Assembly (NCBI GenBank): GCA_029907205.1
Contig: JARYMI010000028.1
Location: 1 to 38,995, forward strand
Length of the DNA stretch: 38,995 nt
Source: Clostridiales bacterium
GTDB lineage: Bacteria; Acidobacteriota; Aminicenantia; Aminicenantales; UBA8522
Direction: 5' to 3'
A model generated the notes under the pieces. The model saw only the letters and a list, made by a program, of their open reading frames with translations, did no database searches and was not told the DNA's origin. The position numbers were made by a program, and so were the translations under genes. Below are positions 1-8,337 of the stretch, piece by piece. The stretch's first letter is position 1. Each line of letters opens with the position of its first letter.

Positions 1-1
1 C

Positions 2-150
2 AACAAAAGCGGTCAAAGAGGAATGGCTGTTCGAGTGGAAAACGATAGGGCTCTGTTTCGTCGGTTCTTGAGTGAACTCCCTTCGAGCTCGGTGATTGCT
101 TTCGAAACCGTTGGCAATTGGTACTGGATGGTCGATGAGATGGAAACTTC
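2..150 (+). pseudogene. IS110-family transposase fragment, truncated
   Basis: Reading frame 2 is open from the window edge and encodes a stretch containing VIAFETVGNWYWMVDEME. It resembles the segment of IS110-type (DEDD) transposases around the conserved 'EATGNWYW' motif. The similarity stops near position 141-150, where another frame takes over with unrelated saccharopine dehydrogenase sequence, so the rest of the transposase is missing. The start of the gene lies outside the window. The family call rests on remembered motif similarity, not on a search. It is a remnant and cannot encode a working enzyme. Confidence 0.6.
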
Positions 151-454
151 AGCCAGGAGAAGAAGACCTGACTGTTATGCGGGTTGTGATCACCGGCAAG
201 AAGAACGACCGACCTGTGGCCTTTACTTCTGATCTTTACGATCGTTTTGATCCAAGGACCGGGTTCCATAGCATGGCTCGGACGACGGGGTTCACCGCTA
301 CCATGGCAGCCAGGGCCTTCCGCCTGGGCCTGATTAAGAATCTGGGGATAACACGCCAGAATTCTTGGGGTTCGACCCGGAATGCTTCCGTTTCATCCTG
401 AGTGGGTTGGAAGAGCGCGGCGTTCGCGTAAAGGAGGAAATGAATTCAAGATAA
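141..454 (+). pseudogene. Saccharopine dehydrogenase C-terminal remnant, frameshifted
   Basis: From about 141 the frame starting at multiples of 3 encodes sequence with the hallmarks of the C-terminal domain of the saccharopine dehydrogenase / lysine ketoreductase family: PGEEDLTVMRVV, then SMARTTGFTATMAARA. Near 345-352 the reading frame breaks: downstream, frame 2 (from about 350) continues the same domain with TPEFLGFDPECF and SGLEERGVRVKEE, ending at TAA 452-454. The 5' part of the gene, including the NAD(P)-binding domain, is gone and replaced by an IS110 fragment. It was presumably a lysine-metabolism or related NAD(P)-dependent oxidoreductase before decay. The stop lies one base from the stop of the convergent gene at 456. 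Confidence 0.72.
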
Positions 455-455
455 A

Positions 456-2381
456 TTAAAGGCGCCAGCCGAGCAGGTTGTAGAAGGAGAGCACCCAGAG
501 AAAGACAACGGCGGACATAAGAATCATTGTATAGGTCAGGCGTCTGCAGCCATACCAATATTTCTTCCCCCAGGCCAAGAGGGTGAAGGCCAGCACACCG
601 ATGGCCAGGACCGCCGCGATGACCGGAAACGCCAGGGCTATCTTGAACAGGCGCGGGACCCCGAACATGACTTCGTAGATGCTGCTGAAAGAGGCGGCCG
701 TGAGGATGAGAAAGACGAAGAAGCAGGCGCTCATCAGCCCGGCCAGCCAGCGGGCCGCTTTCGGGGCCGGGTGGCCTTCGACCTTCCGCCGGCAAATCTT
801 CCTAGACAGCGCGGCGAGCGGCCAGCCGATCGCGGCGATGAAGAAGAAGAGCACGCAAAATCCGATGATGACATAATGGAACATCGGATGCTCATACCAC
901 TTAAGCTTGAGCAGGGCCATGTGCGGGACATCGCCGGCAAAGGCGATGGCCACGCGTCCATGGTCGTCCTCTTTAAAAACTACTTTGCCCTGTCCGTCGA
1001 CCTCTCGGAATACGAGCGGCTCGAGCTCAACGTACTGCCTGATATCTCCGGGAACCTTGACAAGGAGAGTTCCTTCCTTGGTCGGCGCGACCTTGATCTG
1101 CATGAGCAGCGCGGCGATTTTTTCATACTTGGTGTGCGATATTCTCGTCATGCGATAAACCCCGCTCACTTTTTTCAGCCTCTTCAGGGCATCGGGGGAC
1201 GGCTTGAGGTCGGCCAGCGGAGAAGAGGCCGGATAATAGCGGTTGAGAAAGGCATGGAAAAGCTGCTCTCTCGAGCCGCCGGGACTCGTGTTGTAGGAAA
1301 CGAACCAGCCGACATTCTTATCCGGGATCAGGGCGAGCTGGGAGTGAAAATAGACCGTGTCACCCCCGTGCTCTATCAGACGGAGGTCGTTATAGCCGAA
1401 TTCCCAAAAACCGTGGGCGTTGCCGTTGACCCGCGGGTCGTGCCCGAACAGCCGGGAGTGCATGAGCTTGGCGGTTTCTTCCTTCAAAATCCGAGCGTCT
1501 CCGTAGGCGCCGTTCTGGAGATGGGCGATCATGAACCGGGCCATGTCGGTGGCGCAGGCGCTGAGGCTGCCGGCAGGGGCCATCCCGTTGAGGAGCTCAA
1601 ACTTCTCCTCCTTGAAGGCGCCGTTTTTATAGGTATAGCCGGTGGACATGTCCGGCGCCAGGGCCTCGGGAAGGGGCTGCCGGAAGGTGCTGCGCTCGAT
1701 CCCTAACGGCTTGAAAATATTCTCCTCGATGTACTGCTCGAAAGGCACTCCCGAAACTACCTCGATGATATAGCCGGCTAACGAAGTCCCGTAATTGGAG
1801 TAAGAAGTCAGTTCTCCCGGCGGACGGACCCGGGCGGGCATGTGAGAAGCCAGCCATTTTCCCAAAGGCGTGAGGTCCTTGGCCTCCCGGGCGGCCATTC
1901 CGGTCGACCTTTCTTCGAACCCGGGGGTGTGCGACAGCAGATGATTCAGTGTTATCGGCTGAGGAAATGTGGCGGGAATTTGGAATTCTTTGAGGTAGGT
2001 GTTGACGTCGGCGTTAAGGTCGAGCTTTCCTTGCTCGTAAAGCTGCATCACCGCTGTCCACGTGAAGAGCTTGGAGACAGAGCCGGGCCGGAACATCGTC
2101 CGGTCCGGGAGGACGGGCGTTTTGGACTTGATGTTGGCGTATCCGTAGCCCTTGGCGAAGAAGAGTTGTCCGTCTTTGACGACGGAGATGGTCGCCCCGA
2201 CGATGTGGTTGGCCTCGAGGTGGGCGGCCATGATCCCGTCAATAAAGGCCTCGAGCTCTTTCGGGTCGGAGGGCCCCTGAGTCAAAGGCGCTGGGGCCGA
2301 CCCCGCCTCCTGGCAGGGCGAAACGAACGGAGCGATGCTGAAGAGCAGGACAAAAACGGCCAGACTGATGGTCTTTTTCAT
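456..2381 (-). CDS. Beta-lactamase-fold serine hydrolase with C-terminal membrane domain
   Basis: A 641-residue class C beta-lactamase / penicillin-binding-protein-like hydrolase (PF00144 type). An N-terminal hydrophobic signal segment (about 1-22) is followed by the catalytic domain with the SxxK motif SVSK at residues 101-104, the YSN motif at 194-196 and an HGG motif at 338-340 in place of KTG. The last ~140 residues contain about four hydrophobic helices, so the protein is likely anchored in the inner membrane with its active site in the periplasm. The substrate is unknown; relatives include esterases, D-aminopeptidases and peptidoglycan or peptide hydrolases. The start is supported by AAGGAGGT five bases upstream of ATG. 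It is divergent from the CPBP gene and convergent with the remnant at 454. Confidence 0.88.
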   Translation of the reverse strand: MKKTISLAVFVLLFSIAPFVSPCQEAGSAPAPLTQGPSDPKELEAFIDGIMAAHLEANHIVGATISVVKDGQLFFAKGYGYANIKSKTPVLPDRTMFRPGSVSKLFTWTAVMQLYEQGKLDLNADVNTYLKEFQIPATFPQPITLNHLLSHTPGFEERSTGMAAREAKDLTPLGKWLASHMPARVRPPGELTSYSNYGTSLAGYIIEVVSGVPFEQYIEENIFKPLGIERSTFRQPLPEALAPDMSTGYTYKNGAFKEEKFELLNGMAPAGSLSACATDMARFMIAHLQNGAYGDARILKEETAKLMHSRLFGHDPRVNGNAHGFWEFGYNDLRLIEHGGDTVYFHSQLALIPDKNVGWFVSYNTSPGGSREQLFHAFLNRYYPASSPLADLKPSPDALKRLKKVSGVYRMTRISHTKYEKIAALLMQIKVAPTKEGTLLVKVPGDIRQYVELEPLVFREVDGQGKVVFKEDDHGRVAIAFAGDVPHMALLKLKWYEHPMFHYVIIGFCVLFFFIAAIGWPLAALSRKICRRKVEGHPAPKAARWLAGLMSACFFVFLILTAASFSSIYEVMFGVPRLFKIALAFPVIAAVLAIGVLAFTLLAWGKKYWYGCRRLTYTMILMSAVVFLWVLSFYNLLGWRL

Positions 2382-2597
2382 TGTACCTCCTTTATAATGA
2401 GACTAAGACGTTCATGCATCGAGAAAAAGCAGGCGCGTCGAGGGCGATCTTCAAGGCCAATTCCGGATGAACCCAGATATATCGCCGAAAAGCGTCTGAA
2501 GTCAAGAGCGCGGAGTGGAAAAGGGAAAAGACTGAAGGTAAACTATATTCTCCTCTTCATCGTTTATTTTTATGAAAAGCTTTCTTTGAGGTGAAAA

Positions 2598-3296
2598 ATG
2601 AGCAAGAGGGTCAGTTCCTTTAATTTTATGGCCATATTTTATGCGGCGATCTTGTCTAGCTCATTTTTTTGGAGTTTGGTCATGTTGGACAGAGTCATGG
2701 AGAAGATGATGTCCGAGAGCCAGAGGATTGCCGTGAGCCATATTTCCCTTGCCCTCATAACTCTTTTAATTTTAGCCTTGTTGCCTGGAGAAGGGTTGGC
2801 GACTTGGGGGGTAAATTTCAAGAATTGGCAGAGAAGCCTTATGAAGGGGATAATCCTGGGTATTGGCATGGGAATTCTGTTTTCTCTATTCTCTTATGGA
2901 TGGAGCCTCAGCGGCTGGCATTTTAGCAAGCTGATGTCCCAACTCAATAAAACGGAGACGCTGATCCAGCTTTTCTCTCAGTTATTCCTGGTGGGAACAA
3001 GCGAAGAGCTGTTTTTCCGGGGTTTGCTAACAACATGGCTTATGAAGCGCTATCCTTATCGACTGGCGGGGTTGTCTGGGGGAGTCATTCTGGTGGCATT
3101 TTTGTTTGCTCTGGTCGAGCTCCATAAATTGCTCTTTGGTTTCCCTCCGGGGAAGGTCCTTGTTTTTGTGCTTGGAGCATTATTTTATGGCCTTCTCTTG
3201 GGAGGGATGTATCAAAAAACGAAAAGCCTTCTTGCGCCTATCGTTATTCATAATCTCGGGAATTCATTGATGCTCTTGGCTGGCTTGGGATTCTGA
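2598..3296 (+). CDS. CPBP-family intramembrane glutamic protease
   Basis: A 232-residue, strongly hydrophobic protein with the three CPBP (Abi, PF02517) motifs in order: SEELFFRG with the EExxxR residues E136, E137 and R141; a second motif ending in H176 (FALVELH); and HNLGNS near residue 218. Family members are membrane-embedded proteases, related to Rce1, that process prenylated proteins or bacteriocin-type peptides; the bacterial substrate is usually unknown. A GAGGTG Shine-Dalgarno lies just before the ATG. The upstream 216 bases are shared with the divergent hydrolase and must hold both promoters, but I could not pick convincing boxes. Its base composition is more AT-rich than the fab cluster. 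Confidence 0.85.
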   Translation: MSKRVSSFNFMAIFYAAILSSSFFWSLVMLDRVMEKMMSESQRIAVSHISLALITLLILALLPGEGLATWGVNFKNWQRSLMKGIILGIGMGILFSLFSYGWSLSGWHFSKLMSQLNKTETLIQLFSQLFLVGTSEELFFRGLLTTWLMKRYPYRLAGLSGGVILVAFLFALVELHKLLFGFPPGKVLVFVLGALFYGLLLGGMYQKTKSLLAPIVIHNLGNSLMLLAGLGF

Positions 3297-3427
3297 AATA
3301 TTTCGCGCTGGAATGTGTCTAAACCTGCCCAAGGGGGTCTTTCAGGTCGGCGATCTTAGATCCTTTAATAATGTTTCTCGACTATTTTCGTTGCGTCCAT
3401 GCCATATTTATCAGAAAATAAAAAAGG

Positions 3428-4957
3428 ATGAAAAAATACTCCCGGCGCTTTTTGAATAAGATAAGCATCGGCGCAATGACCGGGCTGCTCGCCTATTTCG
3501 TCCTGCTGCTTATTCGGAGCCCGGTGGAAGAAATTATTGCCGCCTTTTTTATTGGATTGATTCCAGAAATTGTTGAACGAAAAGACTTCTTGATTTTCAT
3601 TTATGCCCTATCCTGCTCGGCTGGATGGATTGCGGGCCTTCTATTTTTTGGAATGTACCTTGAACTGGGTTTGGGGGCGTGGATAATGGCCGGCGCCTGT
3701 CTAGGGTTCACCTCCGGCATTGTCCATGGTTCCTTCTTGAGAGGGACGGCCGGTTTATTGTTGGGCGTGCTGGCCGGCCTGCTGGCAGAGGCGTCCAGAT
3801 ACGCAACCATCCTATCTCATGGCTTAAGGCTTCTTGACATGCAGCTCATCGTGCTCGTGGCGGCCGGGATTCTTCTTCCTTTAGCGGCCACAGTTGTCTC
3901 TAAACCTCAAAAAAAAATAACCATGGCAGTTCATTGCAGATTCAAGCGACGGGATTTCCTCAAGAGTCTGGGGGGTCTTCCTCTTTTATTCTCTTCCAAA
4001 GCTGGCCCTGACCTCCCTTTTTCCTGGATACGAAGCCATCCTCGGCGCCCTTCTGAGAAATGCTTTGTTCAGAAAGGGAGGTCTCTGCTGGTCATTGTCG
4101 AGGGCTGGGATCTCAAGAAAATGCTGGAGGCTGGACTCAACGCTCTGCCAGGTTTCGAGAAAGCGTTAAAAAATAAAAAAAACATTGTCCTAAAGCCTAA
4201 CGCAACGGCATCTCAATCGTATCCCGTCACAACCGACTCCGATTTCCTCAGAGAGCTCATCGTGAAAATCAAAGCGCTTTCTAACGGCCGGATCACGCTC
4301 CTTGATTCTTCCTCCTATGCCGGGCTCACTGCGTACAGGGTTTTCTCAAAACTCGGATACTTTAACCTGGGAAGAGAGCAGGGGATTCGAGCTCTTTCCA
4401 TCGACCCCACTCTTGGATCTTATTTTGTCCGAGTCTCCGACCTCCATTGGAAGAGAAATCCCTCTCTCCTCACAAACAAAGCTGTTCAGGAATCTGATTT
4501 TGTGATTAACTTGCCAGTCGCCAAGCGCCACCATGCGGCGGACTTTACTTGTTCCTTGAAAAACAATTTTGGCTGCACCTATGATACTTTCCGAATGCTG
4601 GCGCATGCGAGGTCATCCGGGAAAGGAGAGTCGGGATCGGAGTTCTTCGACCAGTCCCTTGTAGAATTCGCAGATGCTGTCCGTCCGGAGCTCACGATTG
4701 TCGACGCGAGGAGTTTGCTCATCAAGAGCGGACCAACCTATGATCCCGGCAAATCTGAGATCAAAGATGGCGTGAACAGACTGATTCTGTCCGGAGACAT
4801 GGTCGCGGCGGATTCCTATTGCGCCAACCTCATGCAAGAATATGATGAGACTTTCCAAAAAGAAAAAAGAGTTGACCGACAGCTTGAGTATGCGAGACAC
4901 CTTGGTCTGGGAACAAAGGATCTCAATCAGGTTGAAACGGTCGAGATAGCAGTTTAA
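3428..4957 (+). CDS. DUF362 protein with N-terminal membrane domain and internal Tat-like motif
   Basis: A 509-residue protein. Residues ~1-160 form a Gly/Ala-rich multi-helix membrane region. Near residue 174 there is a twin-arginine-like motif, RRDFLK, followed by a hydrophobic stretch. From ~200 onward is a DUF362 domain, with the conserved NLPVAKRHHAADFTCSLKN region. DUF362 proteins are often iron-sulfur associated or of unknown role; no ferredoxin-type Cys cluster is visible here. The start is uncertain: ATG 3428 follows an in-frame stop and has only AAGG directly abutting it. An in-frame ATG at 3923 lies just before the RR motif and could give a classical Tat substrate. The gene converges on polA across the structured repeat. 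Confidence 0.78.
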   Translation: MKKYSRRFLNKISIGAMTGLLAYFVLLLIRSPVEEIIAAFFIGLIPEIVERKDFLIFIYALSCSAGWIAGLLFFGMYLELGLGAWIMAGACLGFTSGIVHGSFLRGTAGLLLGVLAGLLAEASRYATILSHGLRLLDMQLIVLVAAGILLPLAATVVSKPQKKITMAVHCRFKRRDFLKSLGGLPLLFSSKAGPDLPFSWIRSHPRRPSEKCFVQKGRSLLVIVEGWDLKKMLEAGLNALPGFEKALKNKKNIVLKPNATASQSYPVTTDSDFLRELIVKIKALSNGRITLLDSSSYAGLTAYRVFSKLGYFNLGREQGIRALSIDPTLGSYFVRVSDLHWKRNPSLLTNKAVQESDFVINLPVAKRHHAADFTCSLKNNFGCTYDTFRMLAHARSSGKGESGSEFFDQSLVEFADAVRPELTIVDARSLLIKSGPTYDPGKSEIKDGVNRLILSGDMVAADSYCANLMQEYDETFQKEKRVDRQLEYARHLGLGTKDLNQVETVEIAV

Positions 4958-4996
4958 TAAACCGAAATATCTTAATTTGTCCGTTTGCAATAATCC

Positions 4997-5243
4997 GGGT
5001 GCGCCCCAAAATTGCCGATAGGAAATTACGATCGACGAAATATGCTTGTCATTCTGAGGGATCAGCATGATAGGGAATGCACCCGATGGGTGGCGTGGTT
5101 CGGGGGCCCCCCGCCGCCCCGAGCGTTTGATGCTACCCATCTTTTTGACTGATGATAAACAAGATAGACCGCTCGGGGCCGCCGGGGGTGAACCGCGACA
5201 GGACCCGTCGGGTGTTTCTATCGGCAATTTCGGGGTGCGCCCC
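4997..5243 (+). repeat. Structured intergenic repeat, copy A (long inverted-repeat element)
   Basis: A 247-base element between the convergent DUF362 and polA genes, ending one base before the polA stop codon. Its ends, 4997-5021 and 5218-5242, are inverted repeats matching at 22 of 25 positions; as RNA on the plus strand two of the three mismatches become G-U pairs. A second pair of arms, 5079-5125 and 5170-5215, pairs inside. The core 5118-5207 aligns without gaps to copy B at 8347-8436 (65 of 90 identical by hand count). It contains CCCGAGCGTTTGATGC, 25 variable bases, then ACAAGATAGACCGC, then GTGAACCGCGACAGG. There is no convincing coding capacity. Function unknown; candidates are a MITE-like mobile element, a REP-like terminator or an RNA. 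Confidence 0.75.
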
Positions 5244-5244
5244 A

Positions 5245-7920
5245 TTACTTGGCGTCGGCCCAGTTGGGTCCCCAGCCGAGGCGCGCTTTTAACGGAACTC
5301 GGAGCGGGTAGACGTTCTCCATTTTCTCCCGGACCACGGCTTCCACTTGCGCCCTTTCGCCCTTGGACACCTCGAAAACCAGCTCATCGTGTACCTGGAG
5401 GATCATCTTGGCCTTCAGGCCTCTGGTTTTAAACTCGTTCCAGATCTCGACCATTGCTTTTTTCATCAAATCTGCGGCCGATCCCTGGATCGGCGCGTTG
5501 AGCGCGATGCGGCGGCCCGCTTGCTGGATGACCTTGTCTTTCTGCTTGAGCTCGGGCACCTGCCTCAAACGGCCCAAGATGGTCTGGGTGTAACCTCTTT
5601 CTTCGGCCTCTTTAACCGTGTCCTCGAGGAATTCCTGGACGCGGGGGTGCTCGTCGAAGTAGCGGTCGATGAAACGCTGGGCCTCGCGGGGAGTGGTGGC
5701 TAATTCCTTTGCCAGGGAGAAAGCGGACGTCCCGTAAATAATGCTGAAATTGATGACTTTGGCCTTTCTCCGGAGCTCATCCTTAAGGTGAGGAAGGGAA
5801 GGGCGGAAGACCTGCCGGGCTGTCTCCTCATGAATGTCCCTATCTGCGGCAAAGGTCTCGACAAGGGCCGGGTCGCCGGATAGGTGAGCCAGCACCCTGA
5901 GTTCGATTTGGGAATAATCGGCTGCCAACAAAAAGCAGCCTGGCTCAGGGATAAATGCCCGGCGGAACCGTTGCCCGAGCTCGCCGCGCATCGGAATATT
6001 CTGAAGGTTGGGGTCGGAGCTGGAGAGCCGGCCGGTGGCCGCGACTGTTTGATTGTAGGATGTATGAATCCTCCCTGTTTCCGGGTTGATAAGCAAAGGC
6101 AGGGCGTCGGCGTAAGTGGACTTAAGCTTCGCCAGTTGCCTGTACTCAAGGGCGTACTGGGCGATGGGATGAAGCGGGGCCAGTTCCTGGAGGATATCGA
6201 GAGAAGTCGAGTATCTTTTGGTGATTTTGGTTTTACGCGAAGGCGTAAGTTGGAATTTATGGAAAAGGATATCGGCTAACTGCTGGGGAGAGTTGAGGTT
6301 AAATTCCTGGCCGCTGAGCTCGAAGATCTTTTTTTCGAGCCGCGTGAGCTCTGCCTCGAGCTCGGCTGAAAGGGCTTCGAGCGCCCTCCGATCAACCTTT
6401 ACACCCCAGATCTCCATTTCAGCCAAGAGCTCGATGAGCGGCAGCTCGATCTCACGGTAGAGCCCGTCCAGATTCTTTTCGACGACCCTGGGCCAGAGAA
6501 GCTCACAGAGCTGCAGGGCGAAATCGGCGTCCTGGCAGGCGTAGGGGACGACCTTCTCGACCGACACCGCGTTCATGGTGACTTCGTTCTTGCCCTTGCC
6601 GGCGACTTCCTCATAAGAAATTGTTTTTGCCTGGAGATAAACAGAGGCCAGCTTGTCCAGGTTGTGTTTCCCCCAATTCGGCTCAAGGAGGTAGCTCAGG
6701 ACCATGCTGTCTTTATCGATTCCACAGAGAGGGATTCCTGCCCGCTTGAGGACGATGTAATCGTACTTGATGTTCTGGCCGACCTTCTGGATCTTAGGAT
6801 CGGACAGGACCGGTCCGAGGAGACCGACAGCTTTCTCCCTGGCAATCTGGCGAGGGGCGCCCGGATAGTCGTGGCCTAATGGGAGATAATAGGCTTCCCC
6901 CGGCTTGGTCGAGAAGGAGATGCCGACAAGATGCGCCTGAGTAGGGAAAGGACTGTCTGTCTCCGTATCTACGGAGACCCGGCTGGCTGCTTTAATCCGT
7001 TCGATCAAAGCCAGCAAGTCTTTTTCGCTCAGGACGGCTTTATAATCCTTTTTTATCTCCTCGGGTTTTTTCAGGTAGCTCTCGAGAAGCGACGTAAATT
7101 CGAGCTCCCGGAAGAGCCTGGCCAACTCCTCCGCGTTCGGCGGCGAGACAGCAAAGTCGGTTGCCATGAAGGGGATATCGAGGTTCGTCTCGACAGTGAC
7201 GAGCTGGCGGCTGACCGCGAGCTTGTCCATGCCCTGGGCGATTTTTTCCCGCAGCCTGGGATTTTTGATTTTATCCATGTTGGCCAGGAGATTATCGAGC
7301 GAGCCGAACTCATTGATGAGCATTTTTGAGGTTTTTTCCCCGATGCCCGGCACACCAGGAACATTGTCAGAAGGGTCACCCCAGAGAGAGAGGACATCCA
7401 CGACCTGGCCGGGAGAAACGCCGAACACCTCCTTGACCGTTTTTTCGTCGAGGGTCATCTCTTTGGAGGGGTTATAGACAGCGATAGAAGAGTCAACAAG
7501 TTGAAGCAGGTCCTTATCCGTCGTGACGATGACAGCCGGAATTTTTTCCCGGGCGGCTTTTCGGGCGAGGCTGGCCAGCACGTCGTCTGCTTCATAGTCC
7601 TCGTACTCAAAACAGGGAATGTTCATGGCTTTGAGCACTTTCTTCAGGACAGGCACTTGGGGGATAAGGTCCTCTGGCATGGGCTTGCGGTGGGCCTTAT
7701 AATCCTTAAAGACCTTATGCCGGATGGTCGGTCGGCCAGTGTCAAAGACAACTCCGAGGTAGGGAGGTTTCTCCTGGTCCATGATCTTGCGGAGAGTGTT
7801 GATGAACCCGTAGATGGCGTTGGTCGGGAATCCCTGGGAGGTCGAAAGCCTCTGAATAGCGTAATACGAACGGTAGAGGACGGAATTGCCGTCGATGAGG
7901 AAAAGCTTTCCGGCGCTCAT
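5245..7920 (-). CDS. polA: DNA polymerase I
   Basis: An 891-residue complete DNA polymerase I for Okazaki-fragment processing and repair. Residues 1-290 are the 5'-3' exonuclease/flap domain, with EADDV (110-114), TTDKD and a helix-hairpin-helix at DNVPGVPGIGEKTS (185-198). Residues ~300-480 are the 3'-5' exonuclease domain; the DxE residues D318 and E320, NIKYD and YACQDAD are all present, so proofreading looks intact, unlike in Taq-type enzymes. The polymerase domain carries motif A DYSQIELR, motif B RRKAKVINFSIIYG and motif C VHDELVF. The upstream gene on the same strand ends 57 bases before the ATG, so the two are probably cotranscribed. The Shine-Dalgarno for this ATG is weak (GGAT about 14 bases upstream). 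Confidence 0.97.
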   Translation of the reverse strand: MSAGKLFLIDGNSVLYRSYYAIQRLSTSQGFPTNAIYGFINTLRKIMDQEKPPYLGVVFDTGRPTIRHKVFKDYKAHRKPMPEDLIPQVPVLKKVLKAMNIPCFEYEDYEADDVLASLARKAAREKIPAVIVTTDKDLLQLVDSSIAVYNPSKEMTLDEKTVKEVFGVSPGQVVDVLSLWGDPSDNVPGVPGIGEKTSKMLINEFGSLDNLLANMDKIKNPRLREKIAQGMDKLAVSRQLVTVETNLDIPFMATDFAVSPPNAEELARLFRELEFTSLLESYLKKPEEIKKDYKAVLSEKDLLALIERIKAASRVSVDTETDSPFPTQAHLVGISFSTKPGEAYYLPLGHDYPGAPRQIAREKAVGLLGPVLSDPKIQKVGQNIKYDYIVLKRAGIPLCGIDKDSMVLSYLLEPNWGKHNLDKLASVYLQAKTISYEEVAGKGKNEVTMNAVSVEKVVPYACQDADFALQLCELLWPRVVEKNLDGLYREIELPLIELLAEMEIWGVKVDRRALEALSAELEAELTRLEKKIFELSGQEFNLNSPQQLADILFHKFQLTPSRKTKITKRYSTSLDILQELAPLHPIAQYALEYRQLAKLKSTYADALPLLINPETGRIHTSYNQTVAATGRLSSSDPNLQNIPMRGELGQRFRRAFIPEPGCFLLAADYSQIELRVLAHLSGDPALVETFAADRDIHEETARQVFRPSLPHLKDELRRKAKVINFSIIYGTSAFSLAKELATTPREAQRFIDRYFDEHPRVQEFLEDTVKEAEERGYTQTILGRLRQVPELKQKDKVIQQAGRRIALNAPIQGSAADLMKKAMVEIWNEFKTRGLKAKMILQVHDELVFEVSKGERAQVEAVVREKMENVYPLRVPLKARLGWGPNWADAK

Positions 7921-7977
7921 GTCGGGGCGGGTATCCTTATTCTAGCCGGCTCGGTCGCATCCAATGCTCAGCCCTTC

Positions 7978-8265
7978 TCAAGATCCCGCTTTTTTCTCCT
8001 GAGGCGTCAGGTAGTGGTCGAATTTTCCGTCAGCGATGTCTTTGAGAATGGCGTTGTGCTGATCCTCCATGAGGCGCTGGATTTTCTGGTGGACGTCGGG
8101 GCTGCCGAGGAAGGACGTGTAGTATGTTTTCCGGGTAGCGAGGAGCTTTCCCGATTTGTAGACCGACGACTCAACATACTGAGCCCGGCTCCCGACATCC
8201 TGAGTCTGGACGTGAAAGGCCGCGCCCCGATGTTTGACTTCAGTGTTAAATCCGGTCATCGGCAT
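7978..8265 (-). CDS. Small conserved hypothetical protein upstream of polA
   Basis: A 95-residue soluble protein beginning MPMTGFNTEVKHRG, with YVESSVYKSGKLLATRKT and a C-terminal MEDQHNAILKDIADGKFDHY. I recognise the pattern as a small uncharacterised family that begins with a 'TGFNTxVxHxG...HVQTED' segment; no function is known to me. There are no cysteines and no membrane segment. It lies 57 bases upstream of polA on the same strand and shares its promoter. That promoter's -10 box ends ten bases before the ATG and there is no Shine-Dalgarno, so the message is probably leaderless. The second ATG, codon 3, is an alternative start. Confidence 0.75.
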   Translation of the reverse strand: MPMTGFNTEVKHRGAAFHVQTQDVGSRAQYVESSVYKSGKLLATRKTYYTSFLGSPDVHQKIQRLMEDQHNAILKDIADGKFDHYLTPQEKKAGS

Positions 8266-8275
8266 ATTTTTTTTA

Positions 8276-8303
8276 ATTATACGCTTTCCTATGAAGATAT
8301 CAA
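8276..8303 (-). promoter_or_regulatory. Sigma-70-type promoter for the 95-aa gene and polA
   Basis: On the minus strand TTGATA (8303-8298), a 16-base spacer and a perfect TATAAT (8281-8276) lie just upstream of the ATG at 8265. The expected transcription start (~8269) is within a few bases of the start codon, implying a leaderless or nearly leaderless mRNA. Confidence 0.7.
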
Positions 8304-8337
8304 GCGTCCCGCGGATGAGATTGCATCTCTATTCCTG

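Noticed and set aside
771..1706. Long open frame (311 codons) on the plus strand opposite the beta-lactamase-fold gene.
   Set aside because: It is antisense to a gene with clear catalytic motifs, its product is low-complexity and unlike any family, and high-GC genes commonly create such shadows. The same applies to 1842-2594, 10218-11033 and 11111-12031.
4613..5245. Minus-strand frame of 210 codons across the end of the DUF362 gene and copy A of the repeat.
   Set aside because: It resembles another frame at 8329-8772 only because both read through the repeat element. The similarity stops at the repeat edges, and the nucleotide conservation fits structure rather than coding.
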